Part shown: positions 24,431 to 36,519 of the stretch, piece after piece
How the letters are laid out: every line of letters begins with the position of its first letter
How positions within the stretch are numbered: the stretch's first letter is position 1
Assembly (NCBI GenBank): GCA_002633005.1
Contig: NMRA01000039.1
Coordinates: 642,291 to 706,290 of the forward strand
Reading direction: 5' to 3'
Length of the DNA stretch: 64,000 nt
DNA from: Phoronis australis
Taxonomy: Eukaryota; Phoronida; Phoronidae
Notes under the pieces: generated by a model
The model's input: only the letters and a program-made list of their open reading frames with translations
Told to the model about the DNA's origin: nothing
Database searches by the model: none
Made by a program: the position numbers and the translations under genes

Positions 24431-25319
24431 TTATTTTCCCAGTTAATTACATGATTAAAGCCAAGAGCATGACTAGTCACTGCAGTTAATAGTACTTTGT
24501 GACAATATCCTCTCTGAATGTGTGACCCTACACTGAGATAGGTCATCCACCTCCTTTCTGTGTTTGCTAAGTTTGACTGAAAACTCTATTACTTTGTGAT
24601 AAAATGAGGACACTGACATTTCTTATCACACTTAGGGTCAGCATTACAAAATTAGGAGGTTGCTATGTACTCAAGAGTTCACTCAAACTCAGGTAACCAT
24701 TTGGTCTTTAGGTTCTGAAGTGAAGTTGAGGAACCCCCGCAGAATATACTGTAATCGTGGGAAGTAGATAATCGAAAAACAGAATTATAAGAAAATCTTT
24801 AAGACTGCAACAATGTTGTTGACCATGCAGTTGAGGCAATTCATTCAAATGCAGAACTACTATAGGCATTCAATAGTTCATTGGAAATGTGCCGTCTGTT
24901 GATTAAATAAAGACCGCTAACATCTTGCGCAAATATTTAACTGATCACAAATTACAGAAATCAGTCAATATTGATAGGAATTGCTAGCTTAAGCTCACAA
25001 GCATACGCACACGTGACGGTTTCTAATTGCCAATTAGTATCTAAATAATGGACATAATGTCATAGCCTTTTATTGACTTTTCCAAACCATTCAACAGCAC
25101 GTGCCACAGACATTACCAAGCACACAAAGTACTAAGTGGAAAGTCTGAGAATGCAAGTTCTAAATATAATAAACAACTGTTTATGAGATTTTCTTGAAAC
25201 AAAAACCAGACTACCAATACCACGAGGGCCTTTTGTAATGCCAAAGAAAAGGAAAAGAGTAACTCGGTTCTAATCCCATGGACCCTTAAAATTCAGGTTT
25301 TTACTCCTACTAATGCATC

Positions 25320-25840
25320 AGACTTACTCGAGCAATACTCAAGAAGTGGTGACCACCACATTTTATTTGAGTCCCTTCAAGACTTAATCATACTTGAGAA
25401 CTATTCTCAAGCCGACATTAAAGTCATTGGTGTAATAAAACAAGAAAGTAAATTTTGAGCCCATTCTGAAACCTAGCGCCATCTACAGTCTAGTCCACTG
25501 AATCTGATTCAGAACTTTTTCAGTAAAGGAATGTGAAGATCATTGTTGTTTGCTAGCTTTCAAATAAAAAAGTGCTGGATACATACTTTGTAAATAAAAT
25601 TTTACAGTCTTGGAATATGCGAGTGATTTTCCCACAGTGCTTAAGATTTTACTCAAGAATTATTGGCGACCACACTTTCTTGAGTACTACTTGAAGTATT
25701 TACAATAACTCAAGACTTCAAGTACTTTTGGTTGAGTACGAGTCGGTGGTTTCCAAAACTCGAGAAGTTACACAGTCTAAGAAACTTCTTTGAGTAATTT
25801 AAGGGACTGAATAAAGTTTGGTGATCGCGGTGATGGGGTA
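25320..25840. mobile_element. Fold-back element rich in CTCAAG / CTTGAG
   Basis: GTGACCACCACATTTTATTTGAGTCCCTTCAAGACT at the left is mirrored at the right by GGGACTGAATAAAGTTTGGTGATCG. Between them, ACTCAAGAATTATTGGCGACCACA and repeated CAAGTACT / GAGTACT words occur. Boundaries are approximate. Confidence 0.5.
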
Positions 25841-27094
25841 TTTTTAGTTCTCCAGATTTACAAAAAGAAAATTTCCCCTAATGGCACTAACATGAATTGG
25901 GACTGGATCCTTCTTACTTACCCAGGGTCACCTGATGCCAACTGTAAGGGACAAGTTTTGAAATTAGTCTGTCACAGATCAGGATCAATTATGTTATTTT
26001 TTGTCCTAATAGAAAGAACACCGAACAGCTTTTCTCCCTCTCCGCAGCGTCAACAGGTCAATTTGGAGGTCAAACTTAAACTGAAATATTAAACAACTTT
26101 AGGGTGCAGAATTCAATTGCGGAGTAACCGTGCAAACTCATTTTATCAAAAAATTGCAAAGGCGTCCACTCAATAAATAACTAATATCTTTCTACAAAAT
26201 ATTACCAAAATATTGTTTTCCTCAGTGGCATTTAAAAACGGTATTATGTATATGGCCCACACACATAAGTAGCAGGCAAAACTAAGCCAGTGGGCAGTTT
26301 CACTAAAATGTCATAACTCACATTGGTGTCTTTTTACACAGTCTCATCGGAGACTATACAGTCTAAAGTTTTGGCGTCAGTTTCCACTTAACCTCTGTGT
26401 AAAAAAAAGGTGCGAAGGAAAAAACAAAAAGAAATAAAACAAATAACAGGACGGTATCGGTTATAAATCCGAAAAATGCATTTTGGAGCTTAGTGTTGGA
26501 TGGGATAGGCCTCTTGAAGTTATTAGCTTTGACCAGACCTGAGTTGAAAATTAACAAAATGTGTTGTTTTCATGGTTTTATTACAAATCGCGAGTTCTCG
26601 CCGTTGTCAGCCAGACATTCGCTGAACTCAAGGCAGGTAACTTTACAGGTTAGAGAGGCTTACTTTTTCTGTCATTTACAGACCGAAGTATACCTTCGCC
26701 AGCACAACATTTGACTGCGACTACAGGGTTTGCAAGTACGATTCTGTGCAGAGGCTGATCTCAGAGAATAACATTTCTCACCAATAATGTTATTTCAAGA
26801 CAACAATAACCCCCACCAAGTATTTCCTGTTTGATGCATTACTGTTCAGATATAAGATAAGCTATGCCATACAGTCATACATATTCATCCTCTAACCCCT
26901 ATATATCACTATCATTCACCATCCATTCACCATTCAATTACCAACAGACAGCAGGCACGACCTCACTCTTGGCGGTATACACCCACACAACTCTGCAACA
27001 ATCCAAAACGCATTTATTGACTTTTTCCCTGCTGCAAGCCACTATTGTGAAATCTCGCCATTTTTAACATATCGCACAGGACAAAAGATTTTTT

Positions 27095-27280
27095 AAAATA
27101 CAAGTAGCGTATGTAGGACCTTATCAAAATACAAGTAGCGCATGTAGGACCTTATCAAAATACAAGTAGCGTATGTAGGACCTTATCAAAATACAAGTAG
27201 CGTATGTAGGACCTTATCAAAATACAAGTAGCGTATGTAGGACCTTATTAAAATACAAGTAGCGTATGTAGGACCTTATC
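27095..27280. repeat. 31-bp tandem array, 6 units
   Basis: Unit AAAATACAAGTAGCGTATGT then AGGACCTTATC, starting at 27095, 27126, 27157, 27188, 27219 and 27250. The units are almost identical; one has CGCATG and one TTATTA. Each unit ends in the terminus of the adjoining MITE. Confidence 0.97.
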
Positions 27281-27785
27281 AACAAGTGTGTTTATCCAGA
27301 TGTCCACAAAACTATGAATATTAACTCAATGAAAGTACGCATGTTCAGAAAGTAAGAAAGCCTGAAGAATTCGACTTCTGACTTTTTGGTCAATCTGCCA
27401 CTGATCAGGTCACGTGATCATTTCTTTTTGGTAAATTTTAGCAAAAACTGACAGATACATTGCTAGCAAATTAATGGTATCTATAACATGATCAAATGTT
27501 CAAGATCAAAATGCTGTTACACTTTCTAAAATAACATTTTGGTATCGGTTTATGTAATTTTAGATTTTTTTCATGAAAATCATAATAATCCTATTTTTGA
27601 TTGCTCCTCATGCAAAAGTAGAGCATTTTGGAGACAATCTAATTCATAACAACATTTTGAAGCATAGCATTTAAAGCACAGTATCTGAAATTGTCATATA
27701 AATTCAATCACCCACTTTGGAGATACCGTATGTCGTTTTTGAAGTTAGTCAAATTTGGACATTTTTCTAAGGTCCTACATAACTT
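27264..27785 (+). mobile_element. TAGGACCTTA-family MITE, copy 3 (intact termini)
   Basis: Left end TATGTAGGACCTTATCAACAAG; right end GGACATTTTTCTAAGGTCCTACATAACTTA, a clear inverted repeat. The interior shares GTCCACAAAACTATG, GGTCACGTGATCAT-TCTTTTTGG and TTTCATGAAAATCATAA. Its left terminus overlaps a 31-bp tandem array. Confidence 0.85.
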
Positions 27786-28492
27786 ACTGTTTTACAATTT
27801 TCAGGTTCTGTGCTAAAGGTGCCATCATGAAATAATCTGCAACATACGGGAGGCATACACAATACTATTAGAAGCCGCTGAAATAATAAAAACAGACATC
27901 GTACGGTCACGTTTGTTCAAAATTGGTGAAATTTACCCTACGTACTCTGCAAAACAGCAATCACTTCAGTTTTTCATAACAGTACATATATAGTACAACA
28001 AAAATCAACCATGAGTGTCAATTAGTCAATTAAGTGTCACAAACAGGAAATTTGAAAGAAATTCTCGAACCTAAAATCAAGTCAAGATTTATGCAAATTT
28101 TGTGCGGCTTTCCCTCAACACAACCTTCAGAGTTCCTAGCCATGTCGTCAAGTAGTCTTCCTTCACAATTCAATTTTAGTTTCTTCATCTTCAAAGTATA
28201 ATGTCAATATTAAAAAGACAGAAAGAAATGGTCTTGAAAACCCAACACGTGATGCTGGGACACCACGCAGAGCCTGGAAGTACGGCAGAATCCAAATTAT
28301 TGTGTATCACGGAAGTATCTACTTGTGACCATTGCTGCATTCCGTAAATTTAGTATTTATGACACAAGTTTCATTCCATTTGTAATTACTATTAACACAA
28401 TACAATATTGTTATCTATTTCCTCATTGAATAATCTTGAAAACCAGCGTTAATTCAATGAACAGGTTAACCAAAATAAATATTTTTGAAAAA

Positions 28493-28552
28493 TAACGACA
28501 ACAATAATAGTACTAATAATGATAACAACAACAATCATAAAAATCACAAAGC
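28493..28552. repeat. AAC/AAT-rich simple repeat
   Basis: Imperfect ACAACAATAATAG and AATGATAACAACAACAATC steps, directly 3' of Elk exon 3 in gene orientation. Confidence 0.6.
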
Positions 28553-28618
28553 AAATTTCAGTGTTTAATTGATAGTACCACCATTATATAGGATACAGCG
28601 TTAATGCTTAATACCTAC

Positions 28619-28753
28619 CATCTGGCGACCCCTCCGTGTCAAACGGGAGTTGGCGATCTTTGGTGATATCTTTGTGCGAGGCGAGAAATAACACCACTTC
28701 GCCCTTCTCATTCTTTATGGGAACTATGTCTAGTAAGCACCAAAAGCTCGTCC
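28619..28753 (-). CDS. elk: Elk-type voltage-gated K+ channel, exon 3: C-terminal half of PAS domain
   Basis: Internal exon of 135 bp. The acceptor is CATTTTACAG before GGACGAGC; the donor is CCA GAT G followed by GTAGGT. The peptide begins [20 protein letters not shown] and continues [20 protein letters not shown] before the exon end. These are the last beta strands of the PAS (eag) domain; [16 protein letters not shown] and VLFLAS-KDIT are nearly the same as in vertebrate KCNH8. Eag channels have a different stretch here and Erg has a more divergent one, so the sequence points to Elk. The eag domain slows or tunes gating by contacting the C-terminal cyclic-nucleotide-binding homology domain in this family. 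A MITE (28827-29205) lies about 70 bp 5' of the acceptor in gene orientation. Confidence 0.95.
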
Positions 28754-28826
28754 CTGTAAAATGGCAGACACGTTTTTTACGAACTATGTTCATTATTAAC
28801 ACAAAGCCAGTTTGGACTGGCTAAGC

Positions 28827-29205
28827 TACAGTAAAAACTTTCTAGTTTGGAACAGTCCAATAATGTGGACACCAAAATTCAAGCTGAAATTGAATTTTCT
28901 TTTGATTCTGAAGATTGGGGCATGGACAAATTTGACGTTCATCATATTTCTCGAATATGAGATACAGCGTTTTGTATCAACAGAATCTGAAAATAAGACT
29001 TGCCAGTACATAAAATATGTATCTGTTGATACAACACTTTTGTTTGTCTCCATTGTGCGTAAAATTAGGGTGAGTGATCCTTTGTCATTGATAGTTATTC
29101 CTGAATTTCAGATGGCCAGCCTGTTGTTAGAATTTGGTACAAGCTCCCATCTTAAGCGAAATAATAAATTCTCCACTTTCCCAAACTAGAGAAGTTCTAA
29201 CTGTA
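28827..29205. mobile_element. MITE with TACAGTAAAAACTTTCTAGTTTGG termini, next to Elk exon 3
   Basis: Left TACAGTAAAAACTTTCTAGTTTGGA; right CCCAAACTAGAGAAGTTCTAACTGTA, inverted with a few mismatches, 379 bp apart. Internally TGTATCAACAGA and TCTGTTGATACA form a second inverted pair around 28974-29034. Long frames cross it on both strands, as expected of a palindromic AT-rich element. Confidence 0.75.
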
Positions 29206-29947
29206 TGTGTATATCCAAATACAAATGTCATCGTGAAAAGTTTTTTTCATTTCCATCAAGTAGAAACTTGACATTCACCTGTTAGCTTTACAATAGGTAA
29301 TGTATGGACACCCACGTCAATGCGCTGTAAATGACTGAACAATCACACTCATTACTTAATAAATGCACCTGACAATTTACTATCTTGTATTTATGGTCAT
29401 ATTTGTATATTTCAATAAAAAATGCAGAGATTGCAATTTTTGTCAGAGGAAATACAGTAGACTTGAGATGAATTACAAAACCAAGCTTTCATTGTCACGT
29501 GAATTTCCCAAAAGAGAGTCAACACTAAGGTAATTTACCATGTTTGAGAGATCCTAATTGTAAAATATCCTCAAGACATTTGAGCTTCCTTCATGCAGCC
29601 CACTATATATTGGTTGAATCCATAGATGACGATGAAATCAATTACTGCTTAATAACAGTTGCTTTGCGTCCAGTTTCATAAGGTTAATTAGCTTACTTCA
29701 TAATTTCATATGGTGTGTGGGAAGGATGCATTGCATTAATAGCCTTAATGCTTTTGGTCTAAAAGGGCCTTCGTACTAACTAAAATCCGGTATGAACGAA
29801 GCGTCGATGTAAACTGCAAAGTCAATTGAATCATTCATACCAGCTTCAGTAGTTAACATCATCGAAATAAACGGTAGGTGACAATGTCGTCATCGAAGTA
29901 ATCACAAGGTGGCGCATCGACTTTAGTGTGAAAGGGCCTTTATGTTA

Positions 29948-30156
29948 CAATAAAATCTCACCACTTTCGGACACAACATGGCCAACAGCCGACATTTTAT
30001 CCCCTCATTTTTCATAAAAGATACATAGCATCAAAATTAACCCTTTACCATGTTCAAGCTTTTTATAAACACCCACATTAAAGTAAGAAGACTTTGAAGA
30101 ATAAGGAAGGGTGATTTTGGCAATTGTTTTTGTCTGAAATTTGAGAGATTTAACCG
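29948..30156. mobile_element. CTCACCAATTTCGGAC-family MITE
   Basis: Left AATAAAATCTCACCACTTTCGGACACA; right TTTTTGTCTGAAATTTGAGAGATTTAA. Lies in intron 2 of the Elk gene. Confidence 0.65.
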
Positions 30157-30559
30157 TAAATCTGACTTGAATGGTGGCCAACATTCAAAAACCTGAAAGT
30201 CCCGTTTACATAGACCAGGGTACCAGTTTAGTAAAATCAAGTCAACCATATCCAGAATTAAACAAGTCATGTGGTGCAAATTATCATTTGGAACAAAAAA
30301 AAACACTTGGATGCAGACATAAAACTGTTTTGTTTATTTGGTTGCTCCTTTGTATTCCCTTTCTTCTGGTCTAAATAGGTCCTTGATCAAAGCATTTTTC
30401 AGTTACACATAAATATGCTCAAGCTTGACCCATTACAAAACATCACATTTGGTTTCAACTCCATATGACAGCAATGAGTTTCTAAATGGAGGGAAGTCCA
30501 CACACCAATGTTGTCTGTTGGTCCATTCAGACATTCATTTAAATCTTAAATTTCTTAAT

Positions 30560-30772
30560 TAATCAATTAACCAATCTCGGACACTTTTTGGCAGACAAGT
30601 GAAATCTTTTTTCATGAAAGATAGGTAGAAACAAACAAACACTTAATCATTTTCATGTCCTCTACCATAAGACAATATTTGAGAAACTGTAGGCATTCAC
30701 AACTTGAGAGGCCCTTGATGAAAAATGATCAATTTTGGCATTTGTCCAAAATCGGTGAGATTTTACTACAAA
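30560..30772. mobile_element. CTCACCAATTTCGGAC-family MITE
   Basis: Left AACCAATCTCGGACACTTTTTGG; right TTTGTCCAAAATCGGTGAGATTTTACTAC. It shares CATAAGACAATATTTGAGAAACTGTAGGCATTCA with the copies at 7251 and 16027. Lies in intron 2, 400 bp from the previous copy. Confidence 0.7.
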
Positions 30773-31217
30773 GTTCATGCTTACACCACTTACGGTAAAT
30801 GATCTCTGCACTGTCTGGGAATGAAGTCTAATCTTTACACTCGAAATCAAACTCAAAACTATTTTTGGCAGTTTACTTTCCACTTTTGTGTGAACTCAAA
30901 TTAAGCGTCTATTATTCTGTACCCGAGCACATTGTGGTTTGTACATGCGAGTTTCTAGTCCAAGCACTTAATGACCCTTATATTCCTTCTACAAACCCCA
31001 CTAAAAACTTGAAGTATCAATTGCAAATTTGAACTTTTTGTCTTAATGCCGAGTATACCAAATGCAAACATAAGCCATTTCGTACTCGAGAAAATAATAA
31101 TATCTTGAGTTCGTACAGAAAGAACAGAAAATGCCAAAATACAATTTAGAGTTTGAATTCGAGTAGAAAGATTAGACCACAGGCCTAGACTGGTTCATAT
31201 TCTTACTCATAACACAC

Positions 31218-31448
31218 CTGACTTCCTGTAGAACTTGACCTCGGTCTTCAGTTCTTGTTGGTTGTCCAGGGCTTCTTCTATTTCCTGTTTCTCTTTCTCC
31301 GTCGTCTCCACACCGTACAGGAACTTGCATGCACAGCTTTTAGACATAACCTGCGCCCTCTGGTAGCCGGTGAGCTCACAAAAACCATCGGAGCAGTAAA
31401 CAATCGGATACCCGACAGCCTGTGCATTGCCAAGGACGAAGTTGCTGT
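31218..31448 (-). CDS. elk: Elk-type voltage-gated K+ channel, exon 2: N-terminal half of PAS domain
   Basis: Internal exon of exactly 231 bp, the size I recall for exon 2 of human KCNH2, so this gene border is old. The acceptor is TTGTTTACAG before AC AGC AAC TTC; the donor is AAG TCA G followed by GTGTGT. The first two bases complete a codon begun in exon 1; a C there would give His, as in the THSNF of vertebrate Elk. The peptide has [20 protein letters not shown], then [23 protein letters not shown], a charged helix ([20 protein letters not shown]) and KFYRKSG. These are the PAS core strands and helices, in family order. Exon 1 would carry the N-terminal cap ending ahead of THSNF; I could not find it at 31449-64000 on the minus strand. 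Confidence 0.95.
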
Positions 31449-32689
31449 CTGTAAACAAAAACATCTTGGCTTTAAAGGAGAATGTTATGTATGCAGAAAA
31501 TGACAAGTTACCCACTTCCCACATTTTGAGAACAAGTTTTCTCCACCGAAAAACGGACAATAAACTGGTACTACAAAATCTGGGACCCATATAAGTGATT
31601 ACTGCTCAGAAAACAGTGAGGTGTACAAAGGTGCGTTGGACTCACTCTCATACCACACCAACTTCTCTTCAACTGTGAAAATGATTGTGGAAATTAAAAA
31701 TTTTCCATTTTTCAAAGCCGATTTTGCACCACGTTAATATATAACAAGTTTTGGTTTATGTACACAGGGAAATGGACTGTTTCTAAATCTTTAGTTTTCT
31801 TGAAATTTAGTTAATAGTAGGTAATGTCACCTAAACCTGTTTTGTGGTTGGGCGGTCATGTTTATAGGTGCGCCAGTCCTATTTTCTGGTGCGGCAGTCC
31901 CATTTGATCCCCTGAGGTCCAGTTTTGGGTGAGTCGGTCCGATTTAGAGGACCGGTGGTCATGTTGTTTCTCACCCGTGATTACAGGCTGGTAGGCTCAA
32001 TAAGCTGGTTCCCACCCCACTCACATTAGGTAGAGTAACTGCCAACTGACTTCTGGTGTTTTGTATCTTTTATTACAAGAAATTACTCAACTCTCCAGGA
32101 AACTTCGGCACCAAGCTCCACTAACTCATAGGGTACTAATGTAAATCTGTCACCCCAGTAGCATGTTTCGACAAATTTATCATGTAGTCATGTTATTTTA
32201 CATTTAGTGTGAAAAACAGAAGCATTTACAAATTTAAGTTTAATTTTGACTAAGTTTCATCATTATAGACAGCAGTTAGTCAAGGTTGTGCCATCTTTTT
32301 ATGTAAAAGGAATCTGAAGAAATACTTAGTCACACTTATACGTCAGCATTTACCGTATAAGTTCTACTCTTAGGAACAAAAAATTTGCATCTGGAATTTT
32401 TTCTGTACTTCACAGGCTACCTGAATAGCCACAAATACAGTACAAGCCAAACAAATTTAGACAAAATGACCCAATCCCCGTCATGACACCTGGCCGGAAA
32501 TCAAATTTAGAGTAGTCTTTTCTCATGACCCAGGATGAAGAGGAATTCAAGTCAGGGGATTAAGCTATCCTGTAATTAGAATTTTGCCAGCCTTGTAGTT
32601 ATTACAAGCAATTTTTTGATCTTCACAAAATTAGCAGTCACAAATACAAAACTATATTTTGTCTGTTTACTTTTGTACTGTACAGTACT

Positions 32690-35116
32690 TACCGTATTCG
32701 TTCGGGTTAACGCCCATGCTCAGTTAACCGCCCACCCCCTACTTTAGGTGGATTTTCGATTTAACCGCCCACTGCTCGGTTAAGCGCCCCCCTGCGATTT
32801 TTGAAGATTTCCAGTTAAGCGCCCACCTCTCGGTTAAGCGCCCATCCCCGACTTTTAAAGAATGAAGATTTAGCGCCCAGTGCTAAGGAAACGTGCGATT
32901 TCCCGACTTTTAGAAAAAGATCGATGATCACAAAGAGCGCAACGACGCCGGGCTTCCGAGACGGTGGTTTAGCAATGTGAATTACAATTCAAGTAACGAG
33001 TTATTGTCTTGGGTCATGGACTCACTTCAAAATATAATACTTGAACGTTTTTGTCACTTTATTTTCTTCCCATGTTTGCAAAGTTTAAGAACGCCGCCGG
33101 CGTCAAAACCTCCGCTTTCAGCGACTTTGTCTGCCGCGCTGAGTTTCCATCTGTAGTGCACAAGATAAAACATATATTCGAAAAAATCAGGCCAGAGAAA
33201 TGTGATAATGGTTTTGCCAACCCTCCAAATTCTATTAAGGTGGGAAGCTCTCGTATTTTGAACAAATCGCACAACTCACGGAAAGATGTCAAATTCTCAA
33301 TATTTTGATGAATGTAACTGCCGGGTTATAGAGGATGTGTGGCGATCGAAGGGACAGTACAAGTTCCTTACTGGATTACCGATTTCGTTGCTGCCTATCG
33401 ATTTCTGAATTCAAAGGTTGACAATAATGTATGTTTGTGTATGATCTTGAGGTAATAAAAAACTGCTAGTCAAATTTTGTTTTTCGCGTATTGCATCTCA
33501 GTCAAACTGGCGTTAGCAGATTTAACTAATGTCGCTGGCTGTTTACTATTTCTTGCGTCAGCCCCCACGTAAGCGTGACTGTGTGAATTATCGTTTCCAC
33601 ATCCCCTTTTTAGCCATCCAGAATAATTTTGTTTATACATTGGCCAGTTTCAGCCTGAACAAAAATTCTTACCATTCTAGTCTGAAATATCTACGACGTA
33701 GACTGACTGAAAATTGGCGATAGTGGGTAAGAGATGCACGCAGCTAGCTACGGGCATGGGCTTAGGGAACATCGAGCCGGGAAATATCGGAATTGACTTG
33801 ACATCGCAGTTTTGGGGAACATTGGCAATGGAGGAACATCGTAAAGAATTGGGTCTTTTGTAGCAACAGCTTAAAAGTACATAGTCACGCCCGTTTTTGA
33901 TACTTAGGACTGTCGCTATTCTCTTTGGCGACTTTGTTGTGGTGCACGTGCGCAAAAAGTTCCCACACTTTGGAGTGCATGTTACCTTGACACCAACATG
34001 TGATTGACAGGTGACTCACACGTAGGCCCTACGTGCGTGCTGAATCCCGCCGCTATCTTTTGCCATAAAAAAACGAGGTGCATATATCGAAAGAGGCCGT
34101 TATATTACTTGACGGCATTTATAAATCACGATTGTCAGCCGACTGAGACATTGCGCGCTAACAGCCTGACCGAACAGTGCCGCAATGCGATTTTGCAAGT
34201 GATATAAATAGGATAATCTGGACATCCTGCATGAAAAATAAATGTTTTTCCACCACGAAGTTTGGTAAGGTGATCGTTTAAGAATGAATTGAAACATCGC
34301 TGTTTTGTGGCGTTTTATCACATATTTATGCCGTGGCTCGAAATTTTATTGTTGATTGACGAGTGGCTCACCCCGATTCTTGTCTTAGGCCTACTTCTTT
34401 GCCGAGCATGTTTGGCACAACGGCAAGTGAGCAATGCCGGGCGGTCGAGATAAAAAAGCTAGCCGCAGAACCATACGCTGAAAATGTCATTGAGTCACGG
34501 AGTGTCGATATCCCAAACACAAAAAACATCTGAGTTAAGTTTATCAAACTTTTATTACAACTAATTTTAAAACTGCTCTCTGACTATGAATTTGGCAGCT
34601 AGTACGAGACTGTAACCATAAATTTGATGTCTGCTGTGACCTCTGCAACAAGTGAAGCTTGCACGCGCGCACTTTAGCAAGGTCACGTGTTGAAATATTT
34701 GCAATCCAAGTAGAGGCTGCGTGGTCTCTGGTCGTCTGCGCTGCGCAGGGCAAAGTAACAAGACCGCAGGACGCCACGGGGCTATTACTCAGTAATTCTG
34801 TAAATTTAACATTGAATAGCTAATCTGAGGGCAAGAGAATCTTTGTTGGGATCATCCGCTGTTATGACATTTTTCTCGTCATGTGGCGACGTGACGATAA
34901 CGCTCTTTGAAAAGTACTATGCGTTCCGAGTACGAGGTAAGATTAACCGCCCAGGGCGGTTGCCTGTCGTAATAAGCGCCCATGTTCGGTTAACCGCCCA
35001 CCCTGGATTTCTTGAAATTTCACGTTTAAGCGCCCATGTCTGGTTAACCGCCCACCCCCGATTTTTTGGGTTTGCCAATTTAACCGCCCAGGGCGTTAAC
35101 CCGAACGATTACGGTA
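32690..35116 (+). mobile_element. GTTAACCGCCC-type DNA transposon, copy B (full length, non-autonomous)
   Basis: A 2427-bp unit. The left end is TACCGTATTCGTTCGGGTTAA; the right end CCCGAACGATTACGGTA is its inverse. Left sub-terminal modules run to about 32950 and right modules from about 34935. The interior matches copy A from about 32950 to 34240 and from 34355 to 34930, with a short central block differing from copy A. Open frames at 33051-33308 (plus) and 33054-33292 (minus) overlap and are disrupted in copy A, so they are not convincing genes. The superfamily is not assigned. Confidence 0.9.
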
Positions 35117-35921
35117 AATGTTCTCGAATAAAATACAGCCAGCACACACCAAGCTTAAGCCGTGAAATTAAACTTTCCCAAAAATTTATGGTAATGCTCC
35201 ACTCAACACTTGACAACATCTACCACTTATGATATGAAATTTCTTTATCCTCCTTTTCGTCAAAATTTTAACAAGTGAATTTCACTTCGCAGCCAGTAAT
35301 GTGTGAATTGAAGAATTGTGTAATTTGATAAATTAGACAAACTAAAATGCCACATTTGTGTGATATTGTTCCAAAATGAACATGTTTTTACCACAGTCAG
35401 ACATTACACACTGACAGGTGTTGACAATATTTTCACTCAAAAATCAATGAAAATTTCCAATCAAATCTTTTCAGCGTATTTTCAAAATAATTCAGTGTTA
35501 TACTTAGTGCGTTTTTTCTGAATTTTTGCCACAACTTCGATGAAATTTGCCAGTCTTTTCTAGCTGTATGTAACCAACCATCAGATTTTATGCAGTGAAA
35601 AACTATTCGTTTAAATGCTTTTAAACAGAGGTTGGAATTTAGTGCCCTCACCTGGGCACACATCCTTACAACATCTTCGGCTGACCCCACTTTCAACCAC
35701 ATTCTGGACTCTAACCTTAGCAATTTTTAGTGCATGTGTTTGAAGTGAGTTATCCAGTTAGTGCGTGTTTTCCCCCATTTCCAATAAAATTTGCCTGTTG
35801 TAGGGGGTGCCCCAGAGTGCTTAGAGTTCGTATTCCGTAATAATGTTTTTTGCATCTTATGTTTTTACAGTGAGTGGCACGGGTGGTAGGAGTGGTTGGA
35901 GTTGGTCAGTCCATTCAGTTA

Positions 35922-36114
35922 GGTAAAATTTCACTAATTTCGTACCAAACTGACTTCCAAAATTACCTTTTTTAACGTTTTTCATGATGGTTATGAAACA
36001 CGGCTTGACTAAGGAAAGCACTAATATGGTGCAACACATATTTTGAGGAAAAAAAACACGAAAACAAAATCCCACTTGACCACAGCATGTCCTGAATTGA
36101 TGAGATTTTAACCC
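35922..36114. mobile_element. CTCACCAATTTCGGAC-family MITE
   Basis: Left GTAAAATTTCACTAATTTCGTACC; right ATGTCCTGAATTGATGAGATTTTAACCC. Confidence 0.65.
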
Positions 36115-36519
36115 TATAGTATTCATAGTAGCATCAGTTCAACCTAGGGCAACAGTTTTCGTGGAACTCCGATATTAATAGCCAAGAGATTGGTAGATAC
36201 AATTTACTAACTGAATTTAATGCATGACCAACAGTTCATTATACAGAATCACAGAGGAGAGATGACAATATGCCAAATACATTAACCAAAGTGACAAAGG
36301 ACCTGCACCAGCAGGTTAGTTAGAGCCAAATCAATGAAACCAATAGAGCACAATTGTAGATATTTTGTGATTACTAAACTCGTCAATAGCCAGATTGTAT
36401 TACGCTGGCGTCAACAAACTCGACAAAGACCGATCAATAGACAGTGAGTCAACACAGCCCCTCATAAAAAATGCATGTCACCTACTTTCATCATGAACCA
36501 AAAGTCATACATGTTCGCT

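Larger units (their letters stand above)
10961..28618 (-). other. Elk gene intron 3 (about 17.7 kb)
   Basis: Lies between the exon 3 donor and the exon 4 acceptor, the longest complete intron in the window. It contains a full 2.7-kb GTTAACCGCCC transposon, a decayed end of that family, several MITEs, a SINE head, an assembly duplication near 23840/24280 and two tandem arrays (23617 and 27095). No conserved coding segment was seen. Stretches 16160-18840, 19380-20640 and 24430-25300 look like plain AT-rich intron. Confidence 0.75.
28754..31217 (-). other. Elk gene intron 2 (about 2.46 kb)
   Basis: Separates the two halves of the PAS domain. It carries three short inverted-repeat elements (28827-29205, 29948-30156 and about 30560-30772), which make up roughly a third of it. 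Nothing else is recognisable. Confidence 0.8.

Noticed and set aside
33051-33308. 85-aa plus and 77-aa minus frames in transposon copy B
   Set aside because: They overlap on both strands and are broken in copy A by a 30-bp length difference; no transposase motif.
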